A program made the translations under genes and the position numbers. The notes under the pieces are model-generated. The model was not told the origin of the DNA. It saw only the letters and a program-made list of their open reading frames with translations, and searched no databases. This document shows positions 20,535-29,709 of a DNA stretch of 64,000 nt, in pieces. Positions within the stretch are counted from its first letter, which is position 1; each line of letters begins with the position of its first letter. Source of the DNA: Bacteroidales bacterium (GTDB lineage: Bacteria; Bacteroidota; Bacteroidia; Bacteroidales; UBA7960); contig JAHYJD010000001.1 in NCBI GenBank assembly GCA_019429365.1, positions 1-64,000 on the forward strand. The letters run 5' to 3'.

Positions 20535-22643
20535 ATGAAAACCAATGCGCCGTATTGCTTCACCGGTGCAAACAAAACACGCTGCATGCTTCATATCCGA
20601 TTTTTTCTGTTTTCTTTTCTTTTTGCTTTAACCCTTGCGGGATTTTCCCAGGTAAACTTTCCCATAAATGTGCATAATGGCCAAACGGTGGAGACATGCT
20701 CAGGAACCTTTTCCGATAGTGGCGGCAATTTTCAGACACCTTATGGATCTAACGAAGATTTCTCAGTAACTTTTTGCAGCAGCAATGCCTTGCAGCCTGT
20801 GCTGGAAATTTCTTTCGGGCAGTTCCAGCTTGGAAACGGAGATGTGCTTTATGTCTACGATGGATCCAATGATTCAGCACCTTTGCTTTGGGAAGCCACT
20901 GGCAGCCAGTTGCAGGGCCACAGTGTGTATGCTTCCGATGGCTGCCTGCATTTCCGTTTTGTGTCTTCGCCTTCAGAACAGGGCAATGGTTGGCTGGCTT
21001 CGATGCAGTGCCTGAGCCTTTGCGAAACTTTTGTGGCAACCATTAACCCCGCTTCCGGCACCTTTGACTATTGCCCCGGGGCTGGCCAGGTCGATTTCAG
21101 CGGATCAGCTTCTTACCTGCCCGAAAATGTTTCTTTTAATCCTTCACAAGTTACCTTCCAGTGGTTTCTGGATGGCATGCAGGCAACCGGCCCAAATTTT
21201 TCAACCACCATTACTGATCCCGGCGCCTACCCCTTGACCCTTACCGCCACCGATCCGGCGAATGGGTGCGATGCCTCAATCACCGAGGTGATCAAACTGG
21301 GCACCTTCCCCAGTTTTGATGGAACCATTGCTACCGTCGATACCGCCTGCTCGGGCGAGACCTTTTCGCTGGTTGGAATTGCCACGCCCACCATATGGAC
21401 AGGATTCCCCACCTCGGTAAACGAAACCGTGGCCATCCCCGATGGTACTGGCGAAATTTACGAGTCGTCGCTGGTTTTCGATATCTTCGGGGAGGACGAT
21501 ATCATTCTGTCAGCAATTGATGTGGACCGGATTTGCCTCAATATAGAGCATGCCGTTAACGGGCAATTGCAATTTGAGCTGGAATGCCCCAGCGGCAACC
21601 GCATTACCCTAAAGGAATACGGAACCGGAGCCGCCAACCTTGGCGAACCCGTAATCTGGGACAACACCACACCTGGCCTGGGGTACAATTATTGCTTCTC
21701 GAGCGAACCGGCCTATGGTACCATGGGTCAAACCGCACCCTTGTTTCATGAATACACAGACCAGGCGGGTAACTATTACTTCAATGCGGCCTATCTGCCA
21801 GCAGGCCTGTATACGCCCGACGAAAACCTCAATGCCCTGGTGGGCTGCCCACTAAACGGCGAATGGACGCTTAGGGTAAAAGACCAGGTGCCGGGCGACA
21901 ACGGTTTTATTTTCAGCTGGAGTCTTTTTTTCAAGGAAGGGTTTTATCCCGATTCACTTATCTTTTTCCCGGAAATAGTGCAGCGCAGATGGTATAAGGA
22001 AAACACGCCACTTCAGGGCAACCCGGTGGCTGTGTCGGTGGAAGAGACCGGAAACCATAGCTTCCGGTTCGAGGTTACCGACAACTTTGGCTGCACCTTC
22101 GATACCACACTGGTGGTGTATGTAAGGCCGCTGCCAGAAGCCGAAATTCTTTCCGAACTAGAACTGCCCATTTGCGAAGGCGATTCAACCCTGCTTACCG
22201 TTTCGCCCATCAATAACGTGATGCCTGACTGGTCATTTCAGTGGTCGTTCAACAATGTGGAAATTCCCGGCGCAGTGTATGACACACTTATGGCAAAGAA
22301 TCCCGGCATATACATGGTGCAGGTTACGGATGAAGAGACCGGATGCTTTGACTTTTTCGACATTTCGGTGACCGAACAGAATTGCGAGCTGACCATACCC
22401 AATGTTTTTACTCCCAATGGCGATGGCATAAACGACTATTTCGAAATCCTGAACCTGGAATATTACCAGGCCCAGATGGTCATTTTTAACCGTTGGGGAA
22501 AAAAGGTGTTTGAGCATTCTGACTACTACAACAACTGGTGGGATGGCCGCGATGCCCCTGATGGCACCTATTTTTATGTGCTCACATACACCCGTGGCGA
22601 TGAGCGCAGAACGGCGGAAGGGGTTATCACCATCGTTCGCTGA
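20535..22643 (+). CDS. T9SS type B (gliding motility-associated CTD) secreted protein with CUB-like and proprotein convertase P-like domains
   Basis: 702 aa; C-terminal LTIPNVFTPNGDGINDYFEILNLEYYQAQMVIFNRWGKKVFEHSDYYNNWWDGRDAPDGTYFYVLTYTRGDERRTAEGVITIVR; P-domain-like GEIYESSLVFDIFGEDDIILSAIDVDRICLNIEH. Start may be 20535 or 20586. Confidence 0.87.
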   Translation: MKTNAPYCFTGANKTRCMLHIRFFLFSFLFALTLAGFSQVNFPINVHNGQTVETCSGTFSDSGGNFQTPYGSNEDFSVTFCSSNALQPVLEISFGQFQLGNGDVLYVYDGSNDSAPLLWEATGSQLQGHSVYASDGCLHFRFVSSPSEQGNGWLASMQCLSLCETFVATINPASGTFDYCPGAGQVDFSGSASYLPENVSFNPSQVTFQWFLDGMQATGPNFSTTITDPGAYPLTLTATDPANGCDASITEVIKLGTFPSFDGTIATVDTACSGETFSLVGIATPTIWTGFPTSVNETVAIPDGTGEIYESSLVFDIFGEDDIILSAIDVDRICLNIEHAVNGQLQFELECPSGNRITLKEYGTGAANLGEPVIWDNTTPGLGYNYCFSSEPAYGTMGQTAPLFHEYTDQAGNYYFNAAYLPAGLYTPDENLNALVGCPLNGEWTLRVKDQVPGDNGFIFSWSLFFKEGFYPDSLIFFPEIVQRRWYKENTPLQGNPVAVSVEETGNHSFRFEVTDNFGCTFDTTLVVYVRPLPEAEILSELELPICEGDSTLLTVSPINNVMPDWSFQWSFNNVEIPGAVYDTLMAKNPGIYMVQVTDEETGCFDFFDISVTEQNCELTIPNVFTPNGDGINDYFEILNLEYYQAQMVIFNRWGKKVFEHSDYYNNWWDGRDAPDGTYFYVLTYTRGDERRTAEGVITIVR

Positions 22644-22771
22644 CAAAACGGCCGGTTTTTTACCCCGTGGTTTTCTGACAATTTGGAGGTTTTTTTGTTA
22701 ATCCTCTAAAGGGCATAAATTTTGACCACTTATGCCGCAGCTATCAGTATGCCCAAACAAAAAAGATAAAC

Positions 22772-24994
22772 ATGCTTCACCAAAAGGTTTTACAGGAATA
22801 CCGCAATATAGTCAACTTGTTGCATGCCCGCCAGGTTTATGACGCCATGCAGCGCCTTCGCTTGCTGGTAAAGGAAACGCAAAAGGAATTTATTAACGAC
22901 CGGCTCGATAACCTTTTGGAGACCTACCGTAACATTCTTAAGCATTCATTTGCGGCCACCCACGATCCCGAGCGCGAAAAGGTTTATCATTACCTGATTC
23001 GCAGCCTGCTCGAGATGGCCGATGAGCTCAAGGAAATTTTGCTTACCGATGCCCGAAGTAACAATACCTACCAGATTAAAAATGCCCTGGGGCGTGAACG
23101 ACGCCTCGAACGCCGCGAGGCACTGGCTTATCTGGAGCAGCTTACCTTCGACAAGCAGCTCTCGGGCTTGCTTCAGGAAGTGAATGTTGCCGATAGCAAG
23201 CAGATGCCTTTGCGCGAAGAGGCATTGGTAAAGATTTTCAATATTATTTGGCTTACCGACAAATACACTGATGCCGAAATGGAGCTGCTCAATGCGGCCT
23301 GTGACTCCGAAAAGCTGCCCTGGCACGACAAGGCGTTGTTGGTGAGTGCCCTTACCCTGAGCCTGCTGCGCTATTTCGATGTGAGCAAATTCATGATACT
23401 GTTTCGATTTGCCGAAAAGAAGGAAGAACTCGTGTGGGAGCGTGCAATGGTGGGATTGTTTGTGGCCTTTCTCAAGTACAACGATCGTTTTTACCTATAT
23501 CCTGTATTGGAAGAAAAAACCCTTGCCTTTCGCGAGTTCCCGGATATTGAAAAGCATATCGAGGCCATCGTTATTCAGTTCACCAAGTCGAGGGAAACCG
23601 AGAAGGTGCGTCGCAAATGGGAAGAAGAGATTATGCCTGCCATGCTTAAAATGAGACCAAAAATTGAAGAAAAGCTGGAGCTGGACCAAATATTCAAGGA
23701 AGAGTTTGGTGAGGAGAAAAACCCCGACTGGGAAACAGTTTTTGAAGATGCACCCGGGCTGCTCGACAAATTGCAGGAATTCACCGAGATGCAGCTCGAG
23801 GGCATGGATGTGTTTATGAGTGCGTTTTCGCAACTCAAAGGTTTCCCCTTTTTCCGGGAAATCAGCAACTGGTTTGTGCCTTTTTATTTTGAAAACGAGG
23901 CCATTCATACCAGCCTTGGAGCAGGCAGCGGGCAAACCGACCTGACCCCTTTGGTGCAAAAGCTCGAAAACAGCTATTTCATGTGCAACAGCGATAAATA
24001 CTCGTTTTGCCTCAACCTGGCCATGGTGCCCGAGCAGCAAAAGGCCATGATGCTCAATATGCTCAGCAACGAAATGAGCAGTTTCTCAGAGATTGAGCAG
24101 GACGAAAGCCTGCTCAACAGCTTTGCTGTTACTAAAAGCATTTATACCCAGTATTTTCAGGACCTGTATCGTTTTTTTAAGATTCACCCCTGGCGTCAGG
24201 AGTTTGATGATATTTTCGACCTTGGTGTCGATTTGTACGACACCGCATTCGTGAAGCACCTGGTTTGGGGCCAGAAAACCATTAGAAATATTGCCGAGCT
24301 GTTTTTCGACAAAAAATTCTACGCTGATGCCCTGAAGGTTTATCTCGGAATTCTTGAGAACGACAAAAGCAATATTGAGCTTTTCGAAAAAATAGCTTAC
24401 TGCTACGAAAAAGAGGGGCAGTTCGACAAGGCCTATGACTATTACCTGAGAGCCGACCTGATCAACTCCGATCGCCCCTGGATCATGCGCAAGCTGGCCT
24501 TTTGCAGCAAATATCTGAACCAATGGGAAAATGCCCTGCGCTATTACCGCCAGGTGGAAAAAGCTGAACCCGACGACCTGAAGGTGCAAGCCAATATCGG
24601 GCAATGCCTTGTGCATCTGGAGCGCTACCAGGAAGCCCTCGATTATTACTTTAAAATTGAAGTGCTGGCACCCGAAAATCACCGCATCCGCCGTCCCCTG
24701 GCATGGTGCTCATTCCTTATCGGGAAATTCGATACTGCGCAGGATTACCTGGAGCGCCTGCTGGCCAACGATCCCAACAACCCACACGACCTCGAAAACC
24801 TTGGCCATGTGCTTTGGTGCCAGGGAAAATCCGAAGAGGCGCTGAAATACTATCGTCAGAGTTTGGATGCCATGGGGAGCTTCTCTGACTTTAAAACGTC
24901 GTTTAATGAGGACCGCAAACATCTGGAAAACTTCGGGATAAGCCAGTTCGATATGGACCTGATGCTCGATTTCATTAAAATGAGTGAAAGCTGA
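22772..24994 (+). CDS. TPR-repeat protein
   Basis: 740 aa; C-terminal TPRs such as DALKVYLGILENDKSNIELFEKIAYCYEKEGQFDKAYDYYLRADLI. Confidence 0.82.
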   Translation: MLHQKVLQEYRNIVNLLHARQVYDAMQRLRLLVKETQKEFINDRLDNLLETYRNILKHSFAATHDPEREKVYHYLIRSLLEMADELKEILLTDARSNNTYQIKNALGRERRLERREALAYLEQLTFDKQLSGLLQEVNVADSKQMPLREEALVKIFNIIWLTDKYTDAEMELLNAACDSEKLPWHDKALLVSALTLSLLRYFDVSKFMILFRFAEKKEELVWERAMVGLFVAFLKYNDRFYLYPVLEEKTLAFREFPDIEKHIEAIVIQFTKSRETEKVRRKWEEEIMPAMLKMRPKIEEKLELDQIFKEEFGEEKNPDWETVFEDAPGLLDKLQEFTEMQLEGMDVFMSAFSQLKGFPFFREISNWFVPFYFENEAIHTSLGAGSGQTDLTPLVQKLENSYFMCNSDKYSFCLNLAMVPEQQKAMMLNMLSNEMSSFSEIEQDESLLNSFAVTKSIYTQYFQDLYRFFKIHPWRQEFDDIFDLGVDLYDTAFVKHLVWGQKTIRNIAELFFDKKFYADALKVYLGILENDKSNIELFEKIAYCYEKEGQFDKAYDYYLRADLINSDRPWIMRKLAFCSKYLNQWENALRYYRQVEKAEPDDLKVQANIGQCLVHLERYQEALDYYFKIEVLAPENHRIRRPLAWCSFLIGKFDTAQDYLERLLANDPNNPHDLENLGHVLWCQGKSEEALKYYRQSLDAMGSFSDFKTSFNEDRKHLENFGISQFDMDLMLDFIKMSES

Positions 24995-25065
24995 TAATAT
25001 TTTTATTTTTTTTAATCATTAATTTTATTTGATTAATTGTTTTTCTTGATCATTTCGTTTTGTTT

Positions 25066-25098
25066 AATCATCAATCATTAATCATCAATCATAATTTA
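25066..25098. repeat. AATCATCAATCATTAATCATCAATCATAATTTA short-period repeat
   Basis: Degenerate ATCATCA/ATCATTA units in an AT-rich intergenic region; reverse complement resembles 36701-36744. Confidence 0.6.
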
Positions 25099-25602
25099 TT
25101 CACGGTCAACGCAGCGTTTGCATCGGTTTTGCCGTCTACTATTTGTAAGAATACTCAAAGTGTTTTTGGCAAAAAGTTCTTTACATTTTGAATGGTTTTA
25201 AATACCATTAGACCTGTTTCTTTACAGCGGAAATTTCTCCTTTTATATATTTTCCGTTTTCAGGTTTTGTATGCGTTTCAGGGGTACACGGTAATGGCCG
25301 CACCAACTTTTCCCGGGCTTTTGTTCGGGCAAAGAAGCTGCAAACAACATTAACCAAACAACTAACCCGCGGCCATTTCCCTGAAACCTTTTCCACACGG
25401 CTTGTTTTCCCTATAATTCATAAGTACATTTCCGCAAGGGCCAGGTTTCCCTCCTGGTCTGTCGCGGGATTGTTTTATTCCGGTGCTACTGAATCCAGGC
25501 GCAACCCGGCTTTGGGTAAGGTGCTGAAAATCATTTTGCCCATACGTTCTTTGATATTTGAAAACGATTTTTTTTCAGGGTTTGTCAATTTACAGGATTT
25601 CT

Positions 25603-25610
25603 TATCTTTG
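25603..25610 (+). promoter_or_regulatory. -7 element TATCTTTG upstream of the ECF sigma factor
   Basis: TATCTTTG with TTG 18 nt upstream (25582-25584). Confidence 0.5.
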
Positions 25611-25630
25611 TTTTTGGCTAAAGAATTCAT

Positions 25631-26182
25631 TTGGTGGATTCCCTGAAAAAAATCATAAAAGGTTGTCTTAAAAACAATAAGGCCGACCAGTATAAGTTGT
25701 ACACCCACTTCTCAAAAAAGATGTACGGGGTGTGCCTTCGTTATGCCGGTAGCCACGACGAAGCCCAGGATATTCTCCAGGAGGGCTTCATAAAGGTTTT
25801 TGAGAAACTCCATACCCTCAGGGATCAGCGTAGCCTGGAAGGGTGGATCAAGCGAATCATAATCCGCACTGCCATTGAAAAATACCGCGAACGTATTTAT
25901 CACCTTTCGGTTGACGATCTCAATGAAAACGGCCACCACGCAGAGGACAACAGCGGGCCTGAAAAACTGGGCCTTGGTGAGTTGCTCAACCTGATACAGT
26001 TGTTGCCCGATCAGTACCGTCTGGTTTTTAACCTTTCGGTACTTGAAGGGATGAACCATAAAGAAATTGGCGAGTTGCTTGGAATTTCTGAATCTACCTC
26101 GCGCTCCAACCTGTCGAGAGCCCGCACCATTTTGCAGGAATGGATTGTTAGGGAACAAAAAATTGTAGAAAGAGCTATTTGA
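25631..26182 (+). CDS. RNA polymerase sigma factor, sigma-70/ECF family
   Basis: 183 aa; YAGSHDEAQDILQEGFIKVFEKLHTLRDQRSLEGWIKRIIIRTAIEKYR (region 2) and LPDQYRLVFNLSVLEGMNHKEIGELLGISESTSRSNLSRARTIL (region 4). Non-ATG start (TTG 25631 or GTG 25634). Confidence 0.92.
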   Translation: MVDSLKKIIKGCLKNNKADQYKLYTHFSKKMYGVCLRYAGSHDEAQDILQEGFIKVFEKLHTLRDQRSLEGWIKRIIIRTAIEKYRERIYHLSVDDLNENGHHAEDNSGPEKLGLGELLNLIQLLPDQYRLVFNLSVLEGMNHKEIGELLGISESTSRSNLSRARTILQEWIVREQKIVERAI

Positions 26183-26190
26183 TTGCTGAC

Positions 26191-27516
26191 ATGGTTATTG
26201 AGAATAAGAGTTTTGATGAGAAGATAAGAGATGCCTTCGCCGATTTTGAAGCGAGGCCTCCTGCCCATGTCTGGTATGGCATTTCGCTGGGCATGCCCCA
26301 GCCTGCTCCACGCCGTTTTGCACCTCTGTTGTATAAGGTAGCCGCCGGGCTGGCCTTATTGCTGGTAAGTTCTCTGTCCTTTTGGTTTCTCACCTTTCTG
26401 CCTTACGGCGAAGTGCCCGGGCTTGCCTCCGAAAATATTCTGCCTGATGCCGGTTTGGTTACTGATCTGACCTTTACCGAAGGAACTGTGGTGACCACAC
26501 CAGTTGTTCTTTCTGCTGAAACCCCTGTCAGTGCTGCCCCAATGGCTGATGAAGTGACAATACAGGCCCCTGTCAAATTTTCTTCACCTAACTCCTTGCT
26601 TGCTTCCCTTCCGGGGAAACAACCTTCATTGCAAAAGGCAGCTACCAATTATCAGCAGGAAACTTTTCCCCAGGAGCAGCAATCTTCATTGCTGGCCCTC
26701 GAAAGCAAAGGCATTGATTTTTCTTTTCTTACCCTGGGTGTGCATATTGCCCCCCAATACAGCTTCCGTCACTTGGCAAAACCTTCAGAAATTGACAATG
26801 GCGGCATTCCTTTCGAAAACCTTGAAAGTCCGCTTTTCTCATTTAATGTTGGTTTTTCGGCCAATGCGAGAATCCGGCCATGGCTTAGCCTGCAAACAGG
26901 CTTGAACTACAGCACCATGGGGCAGTTTGTTAATGACATCGTGGCTTTCTCTCACCCGTTTAACCTGCCTTTGTTTGAACTCGACCGCAATACAAACTTC
27001 GGGCATCCTCAAACTATAATAACTTCCCAGGGCAATATACGATTAAGCGAACCCAGTTTATTCTTTGCGGATGTGGAGTCATACCGGGTCATTACCAACA
27101 AGCAGTATTTTGCTGATGGTGACCCCAAAAACCTGTCGATGCGCGATTTTGGCATCAGTCAGTATTTCACTTTCCTGGAGGTGCCCCTTGTGGCACATGT
27201 TAGGGTTCTTGAGTTGCAGCATGCTGAGTTGCACGTAAAGGCCGGTGGCTCCATGAACTATCTGATGGGCAATGAAGTTTTCCTGGGCCGGAAAACCATG
27301 TCGAAACCTATTGGTGAGACCTATGGGCTGAGGAAGTTTAATTTTTCGGCTCTTGGCGGATTTGTTCTTAATGTGCCTCTTAACAAAAGCCTGAACCTTA
27401 CCATTGAGCCTACCGCCCAGATGTTTGTAATGCCCATGGTGCGAGACCAGCTGATGATTGGCCGCGCCCTTCCTTTCCAGTATTCGGTATTTACAGGAAT
27501 TACCTACGGTTTCTGA
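26191..27516 (+). CDS. Putative dual-membrane-spanning anti-sigma factor (cytosolic N-terminus, one TM, periplasmic linker, outer-membrane beta-barrel-like C-terminus)
   Basis: IENKSFDEKIRDAFADFEARPPAHVWYGISLGM followed by TM KVAAGLALLLVSSLSFWFLTFL, a linker, then barrel-like SFLTLGVHIAPQYSFRHL...FSFNVGFSANARIRPWLSLQTGLNYSTMGQF...FSALGGFVLNVPLNKSLNLTIEPTAQMFVMP. 8 bp downstream of the sigma gene. Confidence 0.75.
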   Translation: MVIENKSFDEKIRDAFADFEARPPAHVWYGISLGMPQPAPRRFAPLLYKVAAGLALLLVSSLSFWFLTFLPYGEVPGLASENILPDAGLVTDLTFTEGTVVTTPVVLSAETPVSAAPMADEVTIQAPVKFSSPNSLLASLPGKQPSLQKAATNYQQETFPQEQQSSLLALESKGIDFSFLTLGVHIAPQYSFRHLAKPSEIDNGGIPFENLESPLFSFNVGFSANARIRPWLSLQTGLNYSTMGQFVNDIVAFSHPFNLPLFELDRNTNFGHPQTIITSQGNIRLSEPSLFFADVESYRVITNKQYFADGDPKNLSMRDFGISQYFTFLEVPLVAHVRVLELQHAELHVKAGGSMNYLMGNEVFLGRKTMSKPIGETYGLRKFNFSALGGFVLNVPLNKSLNLTIEPTAQMFVMPMVRDQLMIGRALPFQYSVFTGITYGF

Positions 27517-28724
27517 TTTCCCCGCCGGAATCCGGTCCAGTTTACAGCCAGCCCGCCTTGGCTGGTTTCGCGATAGGAGGCTTTCATGTCGAGGCCGGTT
27601 TCTTTCATCGTTTTTATGACATCGTCAAACGAGATGCGGTGCTTTCCATCGGATAACAGCGCATAGGTGGCGCATTCCCAGGCCCTGACGGCCGCCATAG
27701 CGTTGCGCTCTATGCATGGTATCTGCACCAGTCCGTTTACCGGGTCGCAGGTGAGGCCCAGGTGGTGCTCCATACCCATTTCGGCAGCATATTCTACTTG
27801 CAGGGGCGAACCGCCCAGCAGTTGCACCGCAGCACCCGCTGCCATGGAGCAGGCCGCGCCGATTTCGCCTTGGCAGCCTACCTCTGCGCCCGAAATAGAA
27901 GCGTTGGTGCGAATGAGGTTGCCGATCAGGCCGGCGGTGGCTAGCCCTCGTATAATGCGGGTGTCGGAAAGTTTATAGATTTTTTGCAACGAAAAAAGCA
28001 CCGCCGGTAGCACGCCAGCCGAGCCGCAGGTGGGCGCCGTAACAATGCGACCGCCCGAAGCGTTTTCTTCGGCCACAGCTAAGGCATAGGCAAAGGTTTG
28101 GCCAGTGCGCTTAAGCATATCGGCGAAAGTCTTGCTACGGGTGTAATACATTGGCGCCCGTCGCACCAGTTTAAGTCCGCCGGGCAGGGTACCTTCATTT
28201 TCCAGACCTCGCTCAATGGAAGCTTTCATGACTTCCCACACTTTTTCAAGATATTCGAAAGTGTCTGGCAGATCGCAGGCCAACACATATTCCCACATGT
28301 TTTTTTCACGGGCTTCACACCAGGAGAGGATATCTTTCATGGTGTGCAACTTGTAAACGTTTTCCTCAATGGTGTTGGCTTCGCCTTCCTCCATTAAGGC
28401 GCCACCTCCAATGCTGTAAACCCGCCAGCGCTCCACAAGGGTTTCCCCGTTAAGGGCTTCAAACTCCAATCCGTTGGGATGCAGGGGAAGTTCAACATCT
28501 GGCTTCCAGACGATCTCCAAAGGTTTGGGCTGAAAGGAATTTACAAGTATTGTATCAGTAAGGTGGCCCACACCCGTGGCTGCCAGGCTTCCGTAAAGTG
28601 TAACCCTGAAATTCGGTGCCAGTGGGTGCCTTAGCAAAAAGCGTTCGGCCGCCCTTCGTGGGCCCATGGTATGGCTGCTCGAGGGGCCATTCCCTATTTT
28701 GAATAACTCCTTTATGGTCTTCAT
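27504..28724 (-). CDS. sdaA: L-serine ammonia-lyase, iron-sulfur dependent (single chain)
   Basis: 406 aa; [97 protein letters not shown]. Confidence 0.94.
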   Translation of the reverse strand: MKTIKELFKIGNGPSSSHTMGPRRAAERFLLRHPLAPNFRVTLYGSLAATGVGHLTDTILVNSFQPKPLEIVWKPDVELPLHPNGLEFEALNGETLVERWRVYSIGGGALMEEGEANTIEENVYKLHTMKDILSWCEAREKNMWEYVLACDLPDTFEYLEKVWEVMKASIERGLENEGTLPGGLKLVRRAPMYYTRSKTFADMLKRTGQTFAYALAVAEENASGGRIVTAPTCGSAGVLPAVLFSLQKIYKLSDTRIIRGLATAGLIGNLIRTNASISGAEVGCQGEIGAACSMAAGAAVQLLGGSPLQVEYAAEMGMEHHLGLTCDPVNGLVQIPCIERNAMAAVRAWECATYALLSDGKHRISFDDVIKTMKETGLDMKASYRETSQGGLAVNWTGFRRGNQKP

Positions 28725-28739
28725 AATACGTTCTCAGGA

Positions 28740-29492
28740 TCAGATTTTCCCTATGGGCATCATGTAAAGCACACGGAATTCCTCACCCAGGTTTAGAATG
28801 GCCTCCACTTCCTCATCGCGGTAAGCACCAATCACCACTGTGCCAAGGTTGAGGGCGGAGACCTGCAGGTGAATATTTTGTGAAACGTGCCCCACTTCGT
28901 TGTGGATATAGCGAATGCCGCGTTCTCCATAGCGGGAAGTGGTACGATCGAAAATGGCGGTAAAAATAATTACCACTCCAGCATCGCTGATCATGCTCTG
29001 GCTCAGCGAAGCGCGGGCTACTTCTCCTTCCAGTTCGCGGGCATCGGTCAATTTAAGGGCATGCTCACCAATCTGATAATGGTATAGGCCTTTTTTCAGC
29101 CCTGCCACATTGTTTACCATAACAAAAAGCTCGAGCGGAAAGGTTGCTCCGGCCGATGGTGCGGTGCGAAAACCTCTTTCGTTGTTTATTCCTTGTCCGG
29201 CCCACAGCAGTTGCGAAAGCTCTTCGATGCTGAGGGGTTGGTTTACATAGCTGCGCACAGAGCGACGAAGGCTTATGGCTTTTTCGAGGCTCATGCTGCC
29301 ATCGGTTATCGGTTGGGGTAAAGCGATCATGGTTCCGGGGTTTTGGTCGGAAATAGCAGGAAGGGGAAATTCACTGGTAGTGGCAGATAAGTTACTGCTT
29401 GCCGGTGTCACGGTTTTGAAAACGGCCCTGAAAAATACAGCAGCTATTATAATGAGGGCAAATGTGGCGGCAACGTAAGCAAATTTTTTCAT
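28740..29492 (-). CDS. SagB/ThcOx-family nitroreductase-fold protein, membrane-anchored
   Basis: SLEKAISLRRSVRSYVNQPLSIEELSQLLWAGQGINNERGFRTAPSAGATFPLELFVMV; C-terminal RYIHNEVGHVSQNIHLQVSALNLGTVVIGAY; N-terminal hydrophobic segment KFAYVAATFALIIIAAVFF. ATG at 29492. Confidence 0.86.
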   Translation of the reverse strand: MKKFAYVAATFALIIIAAVFFRAVFKTVTPASSNLSATTSEFPLPAISDQNPGTMIALPQPITDGSMSLEKAISLRRSVRSYVNQPLSIEELSQLLWAGQGINNERGFRTAPSAGATFPLELFVMVNNVAGLKKGLYHYQIGEHALKLTDARELEGEVARASLSQSMISDAGVVIIFTAIFDRTTSRYGERGIRYIHNEVGHVSQNIHLQVSALNLGTVVIGAYRDEEVEAILNLGEEFRVLYMMPIGKI

Positions 29493-29709
29493 GTATTCTT
29501 GGGTTTTTGCAAATTTACGCCCAAAAAGGCAATTTATTATTAAGTCACTCTTGTTTAGAATGGGTTTAAATTTCTGAAAGGACAAAGAAGAATTTCCAAA
29601 AAAATTACCTTTGCAGCGGAATTCCTTTATTTACAAGGCTTAGCGTAAATTTTTGGATGTTGTAAATTCTTATTAATCGGTTTTTTTCGACCATCAATAA
29701 AGGTTTTAA

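Noticed and set aside
23495-24040. 181-aa antisense ORF inside the TPR protein
   Set aside because: Shadow ORF; the + strand frame has clear TPR content.
24995-25630. Small CDS in the long intergenic region before the sigma factor (25208-25396 minus)
   Set aside because: Composition and translation give no support; the region is better viewed as regulatory/repeat spacer.
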